Below the pieces are notes generated by a model. It had not been told where the DNA came from and did not search any database. It was given only the letters and a program-made list of their open reading frames with translations. Below are positions 35,353 to 42,875 of a DNA stretch of 64,000 nt, piece by piece (position 1 is the first letter of the stretch; each line of letters begins with the position of its first letter). The position numbers and the translations under genes are program-made. This DNA comes from Cohaesibacter marisflavi (GTDB lineage Bacteria > Pseudomonadota > Alphaproteobacteria > Rhizobiales > Cohaesibacteraceae), in assembly GCF_900115225.1 (NCBI RefSeq), contig NZ_FOVR01000001.1, positions 310,001 to 374,000 on the forward strand, in the 5' to 3' direction.

Positions 35353-35790
35353 GCTTTTTTCTCCTTGAAATGTCTTTTGGATAGGCCACGAAAGTCGTCC
35401 GGGTAAATTTGCACCATTCGCAACTGAAGTGAGGCCCTATAATTTGCACAGGCGTTATAAGAATGCAACGTGTGATCACAGGATATGTTCCAGAGTTATC
35501 GGGAAGATTTTTATTGATTTGATGAACAATATGTATCGCTTTTTGCAGATTTTGGGCCTATAAGAATGAACCTCATCTATTTGCACTCCGCTCAAGGAAT
35601 GGCTTGACCTGAGGCTGCTTTATGGTTTCCATCTAGCTTGCAGTCATCCAGCTCCCACCCCTTGAACCCGGTTCAATCAGCCCCAATCAAAATGAGACAG
35701 TTTGCCTCACGAGACTTTTTTTCAAGATTGTCGGGTTTCCGCTATGGATAGGGGAGCGAGCGAGAGGAAATAAAAGCAAGGAATATTTCA
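35353..35790. other. Divergent intergenic region with palindrome
   Basis: These 438 bases lie between the dehalogenase and branched-chain aminotransferase starts. The main feature is TTGAACC-C-GGTTCAA at 35662-35676, a candidate operator. No gene is supported. Confidence 0.45.
35662..35676. promoter_or_regulatory. Perfect palindrome, candidate operator
   Basis: TTGAACC and GGTTCAA flank a single C, about 115 bases before the aminotransferase start. No regulator can be named. Confidence 0.4.
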
Positions 35791-36648
35791 ATGGCAGAAT
35801 TTTCACAAACTTGGACTTGGTATAAAGGCGAATGGCTCGAAGGCAACCCGGCGATGATGGGCCCACGCGCACACGCATTCTGGCAGGGCTCGACCGTATT
35901 TGACGGTGCCCGCTATTTCGAAGGCGTGATGCCCGATCTTGATCGCCACTGTGAGCGTATCAATCGCTCTTGCGAAACCCTTCTCATGAAGCCGACCATG
36001 AAGACCGGCGAAATCATGGAACTGGCTGCTGAAGGTTGTCAGAAATTTGGCGGTCGCGCTGTTTATATTCGCCCGACCTATTGGGGCCTTGGCAGCTTGG
36101 CGTCCGTGATCAATGTGGATCCAGATGACATTGAGTTCTGCCTGACGCTGTTTGATGCAGAGATGCCTGATCCGAACAATGGCACCCGTGTAACCACCAC
36201 CAAATTCCGTCGTCCGACCCTTGAGACGATGCCAACCAACGCCAAGGCATCCGGTCTTTACATCAACAATGCCCGTTGCCTGAAAGAGGCCATGGACAAG
36301 GGTTTTGACAATGCCATTGTCTGCGACATGCTTGGCAACGTGGCCGAACTGGCAACCGCCAACTTCTTCATCGTCAAGGATGGTATCGTCAAGACTTCCG
36401 TTCCCAACGGCAGTTTCCTGAATGGTATTACCCGTCAGCGCACAATCCAGTTGCTGCGCGACGCCGGCGAAACCGTCGTCGAATGCTCTTTGACCCTTGA
36501 TGACTGCCGCGAAGCGGATGAAATGTTCTCGACCGGCAACTACTCCAAGGTTGTTCCGATCCTGGCATTTGATGATCGTCAATATGACCATGGCCCGATC
36601 GCCAAGAAGGCGCGTGAGCTATACTGGGAATTCGCGTTCAAGAAATAA
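35791..36648 (+). CDS. ilvE: Branched-chain amino acid aminotransferase
   Basis: This fold-type IV PLP enzyme exchanges amino groups between leucine, isoleucine or valine and 2-oxoglutarate; 285 residues. The PLP lysine is K152 in TNAKASGLY, E186 lies in NVAELATAN, and the YIRPTYWG strand (92-99) forms the substrate face. The class IV signature region covers 186-215. The chain is shorter than E. coli IlvE but normal for alphaproteobacterial members. The symbol is by function; another copy may exist elsewhere. Confidence 0.85.
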   Translation: MAEFSQTWTWYKGEWLEGNPAMMGPRAHAFWQGSTVFDGARYFEGVMPDLDRHCERINRSCETLLMKPTMKTGEIMELAAEGCQKFGGRAVYIRPTYWGLGSLASVINVDPDDIEFCLTLFDAEMPDPNNGTRVTTTKFRRPTLETMPTNAKASGLYINNARCLKEAMDKGFDNAIVCDMLGNVAELATANFFIVKDGIVKTSVPNGSFLNGITRQRTIQLLRDAGETVVECSLTLDDCREADEMFSTGNYSKVVPILAFDDRQYDHGPIAKKARELYWEFAFKK

Positions 36649-36682
36649 GGGGTGCGGGGTAACCTGCAGGTCCTGAAAATTT

Positions 36683-36712
36683 AAGGGGAAGGGATTGACC
36701 TTCCCCTTTTTT
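36683..36712 (+). terminator. Intrinsic terminator of the aminotransferase gene
   Basis: AAGGGGAAGG (36683-36692) pairs with CCTTCCCCTT (36699-36708). The T run continues to 36712. It begins 35 bases past the stop. The following 254 bases to 36966 hold no gene. Confidence 0.92.
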
Positions 36713-36966
36713 GTTTCCAGATTTCCGATAGTGGTTAAGTGTTGTGATTTGCCCTGCTTTTGACATTTTACTGGCTTACTGAGTGAGCTAAAGAGAAATA
36801 GGCATCAGCAATATATGCCCGCCTCAAATTCGATAGCCTCCATTTGATGGCTCTGCCCAGAGCACAAGTAAGGTTGAGATGGGCGTGTTAAAGATGCTTA
36901 GCCGGATCAGGAAGGGTTAAAAATTGCCTTTCAAGATCTGGGCAGGAGATCACCGTCAGGAGCAAA

Positions 36967-37422
36967 ATGATGAAAAGCAAACGACCCCTATCGTTTCTGA
37001 TTGTTGCAAGCCTGTCGATTGCGTTTGTGCTGCCCATTATTGACGCAGCCAGTGCATTCCCATCCGGCGCGTCTTCGGATAGTGCCCCCCAAGGGCTGGG
37101 AATGCTTGTGCAGGCCGCTTCATCCAGGCCATCCAAGCAGGTTACCACCGGCAACGCCCACAATATTCGCCCCAATCCGAAACCGTCCAAATGCCTGATG
37201 CTTGCCAAGAAAATCGGCGCATCCCGCGTGTGGTGGGGACGCCATGTCGGGGCCAAGGAAGTGGAAGATGACGATCTTTTCTTCTCGGTCGGTCCGCGCA
37301 GGGTTGAGTTCGATGATATCGGGTGCTTCCGCACCAAAAAGGATTGCCAGAACTGGCTCTACTGGAAGCGAACGGAATATCCGATTTTTGCCTCCATCAG
37401 TCCATGCCGCAGAGGGTTGTAA
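36967..37422 (+). CDS. Secreted hypothetical protein (151 aa)
   Basis: The gene has CAGGAGCAAA before the ATG and encodes a signal peptide (FLIVASLSIAFVLPIIDAASA, cleavage near residue 30). The mature part is short and basic, with cysteines in SKCLML, IGCFRTKKDCQNW and SPCRRG that could form two disulfides. I recognise no family. A periplasmic or extracellular location is likely. Confidence 0.65.
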   Translation: MMKSKRPLSFLIVASLSIAFVLPIIDAASAFPSGASSDSAPQGLGMLVQAASSRPSKQVTTGNAHNIRPNPKPSKCLMLAKKIGASRVWWGRHVGAKEVEDDDLFFSVGPRRVEFDDIGCFRTKKDCQNWLYWKRTEYPIFASISPCRRGL

Positions 37423-37483
37423 TCTTCTCTGCGTGAGCGCACTGCCCTCATGATTGTCTGAAGACAATTGATCGTCAAAAAGA

Positions 37484-37516
37484 AAACCCCACCTCGATGA
37501 GATGGGGTTTCTTTTT
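37484..37516. terminator. Bidirectional intrinsic terminator
   Basis: AAACCCCACCTC (37484-37495) pairs with GAGATGGGGTTT (37499-37510), apart from one C-A position on the plus strand that becomes a U-G pair on the minus strand. T-rich tails lie on both sides. It separates the convergent secreted-protein and sodB genes. Confidence 0.8.
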
Positions 37517-37578
37517 ATCTTTACGGGCTAGTGGTGAGCGATAGGCAACCCACGCGCCCCTTACGTCTCTGAGCGATA

Positions 37579-38178
37579 TCAGGAAGCGGCTTCGAGAAGC
37601 TCGGCTACATATTCCCAGTTGACCAGATTGTCGAACCAAGCCTCAAGATATTTCGGGCGCGCGTTGCGATAGTCGATATAATAGGAATGTTCCCAAACAT
37701 CGCAGCCAAGCAGCGGTGTTCCGCCGTGAACCAACGGGTTTTCGCCATTCGGGGTCTTGGTCACAGCAAGCTTGCCGTCTACCAGAGCCAGCCATGCCCA
37801 GCCGGAACCGAACTGGGTAACACCAGCATTGATGAAGTCAGCGCGGAACTTGTCCATGCCGCCGAGATCTTCTTCGATCTTGGCTGCCAGAGCGCCCGGA
37901 ATGCCGCCTTCCTTGGCAACAGGCTTCATCCATTTCCAGAAATGAACGTGGTTGTAATGCTGAGCTGCGTTATTGAAGAGACCGGCATTTTTGCCGAAGC
38001 TTTCCTTGATCACATCTTCAAGGCTTTTGCCTTCCAGACCGGAGTCCTTGAGAAGGTTGTTGCCGTTGGTGACGTAAGCCATGTGGTGCTTGTCGTGGTG
38101 GAATTCGAGGGTCTCTGCAGACATGAAATCGCCAAGAGCGTCATAGGCATATGGAAGTTCGGGAAGTTCAAAAGCCAT
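37579..38178 (-). CDS. sodB: Superoxide dismutase, Fe type
   Basis: This enzyme dismutates superoxide to oxygen and hydrogen peroxide in the cytosol; 199 residues. Metal ligands are H27 (FHHDKHH), H74 (AQHYNH), D160 and H164 (DVWEHSYY). The AQHYNHVHFWKWM and FGSGWAWL segments favour the iron form, although cambialistic use of manganese cannot be excluded. A perfect FNR-type box lies 54 bases upstream of the start. Confidence 0.93.
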   Translation of the reverse strand: MAFELPELPYAYDALGDFMSAETLEFHHDKHHMAYVTNGNNLLKDSGLEGKSLEDVIKESFGKNAGLFNNAAQHYNHVHFWKWMKPVAKEGGIPGALAAKIEEDLGGMDKFRADFINAGVTQFGSGWAWLALVDGKLAVTKTPNGENPLVHGGTPLLGCDVWEHSYYIDYRNARPKYLEAWFDNLVNWEYVAELLEAAS

Positions 38179-38231
38179 TGAAATATCTCCATTTAATTGA
38201 AAGGGCTACCGGCGGGAAAGTCGGTGGAATT

Positions 38232-38245
38232 TTGATATGTATCAA
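38232..38245. promoter_or_regulatory. FNR/FixK-type box before sodB
   Basis: TTGAT-ATGT-ATCAA matches the FNR consensus TTGAT-N4-ATCAA exactly. The symmetry extends to TTTTGATA/TATCAAAA (38230-38247). It lies 54-67 bases upstream of the sodB ATG, in a position to block or activate the promoter. Confidence 0.6.
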
Positions 38246-38378
38246 AAATAATGGTTATTGCTTATGACCACAAGGGGAGCCAAACGCATTTTCTTGAAAC
38301 AGCACCAAATTCACAAACTTTCAGGTTGCGGAAGACCAAAAATTCCTGGTCAGATAGGTTAAGCAACCTACCATCTTC

Positions 38379-39461
38379 TCAAGCAATGCGCGAGGAAGCC
38401 TTTTGTTCCATGCCGAACAGGGAAATCAGTTTTTCTTCAAAAATTCTTGGAGAAAAATCTTCTTCGCGAATGCGCTCAAAACAGGCTTGCTTGATTCTGT
38501 CGATCTGGGGCCGATCTTCCAATAGCTCCTGAAGCTTGACGGCGAGAAGAAACGCATCTCCGATGGGAACCAGTGGCGCAACCATGCCGCCTTTCAGAAT
38601 ATCCATCGGGCCGCTGGCGCAAGTGGAAACGCAAGCGATGCCCGCATCCATCATTTGACAAAGGGAAAAGGAATAAGGGGCATTGGCTGCTGCCAGGCAA
38701 TAAAGATCGAAGGCCTCTGCCATTTCTGCTGCGTCCATCGGGCCCATAAATTCTACAAAGGGAGCGATATGATCTGCCAGTTCCTTCAACTCATGCTCCA
38801 GTGGGCCTTGCCCGGCGATGACAAATTTAACATCCGGACAACTCTGGTGTAGCAGCTGGGCTGCATGAAGGAAGGTACCCAGTCCGTCGCCTTCTTCGAA
38901 GGGGCCACTCGTACCAATCGTCAAGGGGGTGTCTTCAGCCGAAGGCAGAGGCTTGATTTCTGAGAATTGGGTCTCGTAAGGGTAGGGCATGACATCTACA
39001 GGGACTTCGCCCTCGAACAAATGCTCAGCCTCTTCCGAAACGCTCGATGTAAGAGTCACCAGACGGTTGGCATGTTTGAACCCATCAAGCATATCATCAT
39101 GGCATACGCCGATAACCTTCCGTGCGATCTGCCCCAATCCACGGCAGGCAAAGGCTTCGTGACTGATCGCAAAATCGAAGCGAAAGCGCCGCGTTGCTGT
39201 CAGAATCGGCCAGAGCTGCGGCGTGCGTTGAAGCAGCTTTCGGGAGAAGTCCGAGACGGGATACATATTGTAGCCCATGGAGCGCGCATCTTCGGCAAAT
39301 GGCGAGCCATTTGGGGCCATGATGGTAATGTCGAAGCGCTTGGAATGGGTCAGGTGATGCAGATAGATATCATAGGCTTCCAGAATAGCCGCATCCTTCC
39401 GCTCTGGCGCAAAAAACAGCAGTGATTTGCGCGGCTGCTCGGGATTGACGTGACTATCCAT
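38379..39461 (-). CDS. GT-B fold glycosyltransferase (family 4-like)
   Basis: This is a cytosolic or membrane-peripheral glycosyltransferase. ATG 39461 has AGGA at nine bases; the in-frame ATG 39470 would add three residues. The N-terminal Rossmann half (KSLLFFAPERKDA, MAPNGSPFAED) and the C-terminal half (LTIGTSGPFEEGDG, KFVIAGQGPLEHELKELA, SLCQMMDAGIACVST) follow the GT4 pattern. The usual E-x7-E pair is altered, with SFSLCQMMDAG in its place. The acceptor is unknown; no polysaccharide cluster is adjacent. Confidence 0.82.
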   Translation of the reverse strand: MDSHVNPEQPRKSLLFFAPERKDAAILEAYDIYLHHLTHSKRFDITIMAPNGSPFAEDARSMGYNMYPVSDFSRKLLQRTPQLWPILTATRRFRFDFAISHEAFACRGLGQIARKVIGVCHDDMLDGFKHANRLVTLTSSVSEEAEHLFEGEVPVDVMPYPYETQFSEIKPLPSAEDTPLTIGTSGPFEEGDGLGTFLHAAQLLHQSCPDVKFVIAGQGPLEHELKELADHIAPFVEFMGPMDAAEMAEAFDLYCLAAANAPYSFSLCQMMDAGIACVSTCASGPMDILKGGMVAPLVPIGDAFLLAVKLQELLEDRPQIDRIKQACFERIREEDFSPRIFEEKLISLFGMEQKASSRIA

Positions 39462-39470
39462 CGTCTGCAT

Positions 39471-39787
39471 TCCTGTGTCTCCGGTGGTTGTCTACTTGAA
39501 AGGACTACCGGGCAAACCCTTGCATTTGGCAATCCTTACCACCCTTTGAGTCTATGACAGAATTCCCGCGCTACTGCAACAAGGTGGCAATGCTGAACAA
39601 AGCGCCGCAACAGAATGGTTGGGAAAACCCTTGATCGCTTGATTTCTGCTCTGCGATTGGCGAAAAGAAGGAAGGCCAGAGCCTGAAGGCCGTCAGACCT
39701 GACACATTCCAAATATATCGCTTATCCGCGACCTTTCTCTCTCGTGAATTCAACACCAGCTTTTCAATAAATAAAGAAGAAAATGCC
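39471..39787. other. Divergent intergenic region, nothing notable
   Basis: This region lies between the glycosyltransferase and the DAP-like hydrolase starts. I see no repeat, terminator or gene; it presumably holds both promoters. Confidence 0.35.
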
Positions 39788-41302
39788 ATGACCATTGCTC
39801 CAAACTGGCAACAAGCCGAACGAGTCGCCAAAGAAATCTGCTCAGTCTGGGGCGCCGATGCGCCCGGTGGTGTCATTGTGGCTTTCGACGCTGAAGGGGA
39901 CAGGCTCTCTGTTGCCTCAGGCCTTGAAAATCTCTCCACGGGCAAAGCCTTTTCAGATCAGTCCGTGGGCCGCTTTGCTTCGATTACCAAGCATCTTTTC
40001 TGCACTCTGGTTCTTCAGCATCCTGATTTGTTGTCCGTTGATGATCGTCTCGGGGCGCATTTGCCTGAGCTTGGCGAGCCGCTCGCCAGCGTGACTGTTG
40101 GTCAGGCTCTGGATATGAGCGGCGGTCTGCCAGATATGCGTGAATGCCTTTCACTGCTGGGCCTGTCGGTTTACACAGAGACAAGCGAAGAAGCCAACCA
40201 TGCCTTCATGGTGCGCCAGAGGCGGCTTAACTTTGATGCCGGTACCGAGGTGTCCTATTCCAATACGGGCTACCGGCTGGTTGAAATGATCCTCAAGCGC
40301 AAGGGTGTTCTGCTGCGGGATTTCCTCAAAGATACAATCAATTCAGAGCTGGGCACCGCCTTTGATGCCCCCCATGTGTGGGCAGAACCCGTCAAGGATC
40401 TATGCCCGGGCTATTGGTTCGATGGTAACACGTGGTTGCAGTCGGCAGCCGGTCTTCAGATTTCAGCTTCAGGCAGTGTGACCACATCGGCCTCCGGCAT
40501 GAGCAAATGGCTGCGCACTTTGATGGCTGGGAAAGGCAAATGGGCAGGTATCCTTGATCAATTGTCCGCTCCTCGAAAACTCGAAAACGGCACAGTCACC
40601 GGCTACGGGCTCGGCATTACAGATACCCTTCTGGGAGATCGTGTTTTGATCGGGCATGGTGGCAGCCATCCCGGCTACAAGGCCTATATCATGATGGATC
40701 GGCCAACAGGAACCGGCATTGTCTTCCTCTCGAACAGGGATGATGCGGATTCTCGCGACACTGCTTCGCGTGTCATGGCGGCCTTGCTCGATCTGCCCAT
40801 GCCCAAGCCAGCACCAAGACGCCTTCCGGAAGGATTATACGTGGCAGAGACAGGTCCTTTCTGGCTCGAAGTGGCAGATGGAAACGCAACATGGCTCGAT
40901 GATGCCAGCGGTCTATATGAAGAGGGCGACAACAAAGTGTCTACCCGTTCTGCCACATCCCAGTTGGAGCTTAAGTGGGATGGTGAGGCCCTTGTCGGAA
41001 CGGTTGGCTATGTGCCCCGGCATTTGGTTCGAGCAACTGCTGAGACTGTTTGTGATCAGCTCAATGGTTTGTGGCGCAGCGATGAAGGGGCGTTTCTGGA
41101 GATTTCCAACGGGAGCCTCACAATGGGGGTGGGCCCCATTCGCCAAACCGTTCCGCTCACGTCTATTGGGGGCGGACGCTATCTGTTCACGATCACTGAT
41201 AGCCTCTGGACCAAACGCGTTTGTCTCAATTGTCTTGAAACGGACCGCATTGAGTTGGCTCTTAGCCGTGCCCGCATGATCGAATATAAGCGCGTTCGTT
41301 GA
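39788..41302 (+). CDS. Serine hydrolase, D-aminopeptidase-like (family S12)
   Basis: This is a penicillin-recognising serine hydrolase of 504 residues, close in length and layout to D-aminopeptidase of Ochrobactrum anthropi. Catalytic motifs are S65-I-T-K68, Y157-S-N159 and H290-G-G. Beyond about residue 335, two beta-barrel-like domains follow (LPEGLYVAETGPFWLEV and LNGLWRSDEGAFLEI segments), as in DAP. That enzyme releases N-terminal D-residues; a general esterase/beta-lactamase-like activity is the alternative. No signal peptide is present. Confidence 0.85.
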   Translation: MTIAPNWQQAERVAKEICSVWGADAPGGVIVAFDAEGDRLSVASGLENLSTGKAFSDQSVGRFASITKHLFCTLVLQHPDLLSVDDRLGAHLPELGEPLASVTVGQALDMSGGLPDMRECLSLLGLSVYTETSEEANHAFMVRQRRLNFDAGTEVSYSNTGYRLVEMILKRKGVLLRDFLKDTINSELGTAFDAPHVWAEPVKDLCPGYWFDGNTWLQSAAGLQISASGSVTTSASGMSKWLRTLMAGKGKWAGILDQLSAPRKLENGTVTGYGLGITDTLLGDRVLIGHGGSHPGYKAYIMMDRPTGTGIVFLSNRDDADSRDTASRVMAALLDLPMPKPAPRRLPEGLYVAETGPFWLEVADGNATWLDDASGLYEEGDNKVSTRSATSQLELKWDGEALVGTVGYVPRHLVRATAETVCDQLNGLWRSDEGAFLEISNGSLTMGVGPIRQTVPLTSIGGGRYLFTITDSLWTKRVCLNCLETDRIELALSRARMIEYKRVR

Positions 41303-41670
41303 TCACGATTGCGTGAGGTTAAGAATGGAAAAGGCCCGCTTTTGACTGTTTTTAGCGAAATTTTGCAGCATTCAGTTGTTTTGCATGGAGTGAATAAGTC
41401 GCTAGAAATAGTTTTGCGAGCTCGCCCTTTGGTTTTAAATATATGTGAACGTTACAGCTATATAATACTATCCATAGGTCTTGCTCTAGATAAAAATAGT
41501 ATCACATATATTTGTTTTGAATATGTTTGAATTCAGGGATGTTATAGCTTCTCTCGGACATATACTTGGCAACAAATCCATAAAAACAAGGCCCATTGAA
41601 CGCGATAAGATTTGTGGTATTTAAAATATCGCAAATTTTGTATATTATAATATTCTGAAGGAGACCGGAC
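41303..41670. other. AT-rich intergenic region
   Basis: About 370 bases, clearly richer in A and T than the flanking genes. A 73-codon frame at 41309 lacks a ribosome-binding site and is not called. The promoter of the CelD-like gene is expected here. Confidence 0.4.
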
Positions 41671-42771
41671 GTGCCTTTCAGCGAAAACTACGAAATCGAA
41701 ACTCATACAGAGTTTGATTTCGAAGGAGAAGACTATTGCTCTCTTTTTGGGGCAAGCAACGCCACAGTCTTTCAGAACCCGCAATGGCTGGCGTTGCTTT
41801 ACGGACGCTTGGTTCCCCACTCAGGGGCCAGGCCACTGATCATATCTGCAAGGAGAAAAGACACAGGCCAGCTTTGTCTGCTCTTGCCGCTGTTGCACAC
41901 TTCCTATCTCGGGTTGGCATGTGTTGAGCCTGCTGATTGCGGGACCGCTGACTATAACGCTGTTGTCTATGATCCTGCCTTCGAAGAAGAGCTCTTGAGC
42001 GATGGAAAGATCAGCAAGGTTATTGTGTCTTTGCTGAAGCCATGCCATTTGATCCTCTTTCGAAAGATGCAAGGCGACAGCAAGATGCTCGCTCATCTGC
42101 TGGGCGAGGTGATTGTGGGTGACATGACCTCATCTGGCCATGACATGCCAATCTGGGCACCTTACGAGAAATGGCGAACAGAAATTCTCTCCAATAAGCT
42201 CAGGACCGGACTGCGTCGCAAACACAGAAAGCTCGTCGCAATCGGAGAGGTTTCACTCAGGATCTGCAAAGAAGAAGACGACATCAAGGCTGTTATGAAG
42301 GCGTTGCAGGATCAACGCCGAGATCGCTATTCTGATGATCTGTTTTTGGAAGACAGTTATTTTGAATTCTACAGCGCAGTTGCGCTGGAGGGCGTCGAAA
42401 CCGGATTATCCGAGCTTTCAGCGCTCTATGTGGGTGATGACATCATCGGCATCGAACTCGGCTTTATTCATGATCAATGCTATCATTTCATTCTCTCTGG
42501 CATGCAGGGAGGAGACTATTACAAAATGTCTCCTGGGCTGCAACTGATTGACTATATTCTTGACCATCGCGTCGCGTTGGGAGACACCCGTATCGATTTC
42601 ACGATCGGGGATGAAGAATATAAAAGCAGTTTTGGCGCCAAGCCGACAAGATTGCGCTTGATGGCAAGGCCAATGACGCTGCTTGGACGTCTTGCTTTGA
42701 AAACCTATATGCAGGGTGGACCGGTCAAGGACTTCGCCAAGCGCCTGGTTGCCATGGCCAGAAAAAAATAG
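41671..42771 (+). CDS. GNAT-family (BioF2/CelD-like) acetyltransferase
   Basis: The 366-residue protein starts at GTG 41671 with GAAGGAG six bases upstream. The N-terminal half resembles the first GNAT-like domain of CelD/FemAB-type proteins (VFQNPQWLALLYGRLVPHSGARPLIISA). The C-terminal half is the PF13480 acetyltransferase domain (LRRKHRKLVAIGEVSLRICKEE, ELSALYVGDDIIGIELGFIHDQCYHFILSG, PGLQLIDYILDHRVALGDTRIDFTIGDEEYKSSFG). Such enzymes often modify exopolysaccharides or peptides. It follows an AT-rich stretch and is monocistronic. Confidence 0.82.
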   Translation: MPFSENYEIETHTEFDFEGEDYCSLFGASNATVFQNPQWLALLYGRLVPHSGARPLIISARRKDTGQLCLLLPLLHTSYLGLACVEPADCGTADYNAVVYDPAFEEELLSDGKISKVIVSLLKPCHLILFRKMQGDSKMLAHLLGEVIVGDMTSSGHDMPIWAPYEKWRTEILSNKLRTGLRRKHRKLVAIGEVSLRICKEEDDIKAVMKALQDQRRDRYSDDLFLEDSYFEFYSAVALEGVETGLSELSALYVGDDIIGIELGFIHDQCYHFILSGMQGGDYYKMSPGLQLIDYILDHRVALGDTRIDFTIGDEEYKSSFGAKPTRLRLMARPMTLLGRLALKTYMQGGPVKDFAKRLVAMARKK

Positions 42772-42806
42772 AACATCATGTTGATCCAGCTACCCTGCGT
42801 TCAACC

Positions 42807-42847
42807 AAAAAAGACCGCCTGACAGAGATCTGCAGGCGGTCTTTTTT
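42807..42847. terminator. Bidirectional intrinsic terminator
   Basis: AAAAAAGACCGCCTG (42807-42821) pairs perfectly with CAGGCGGTCTTTTTT (42833-42847). It separates the convergent CelD-like and oligopeptidase genes. Confidence 0.95.
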
Positions 42848-42875
42848 CCGATGTCATGGAGGTCAAAATGAAGGC

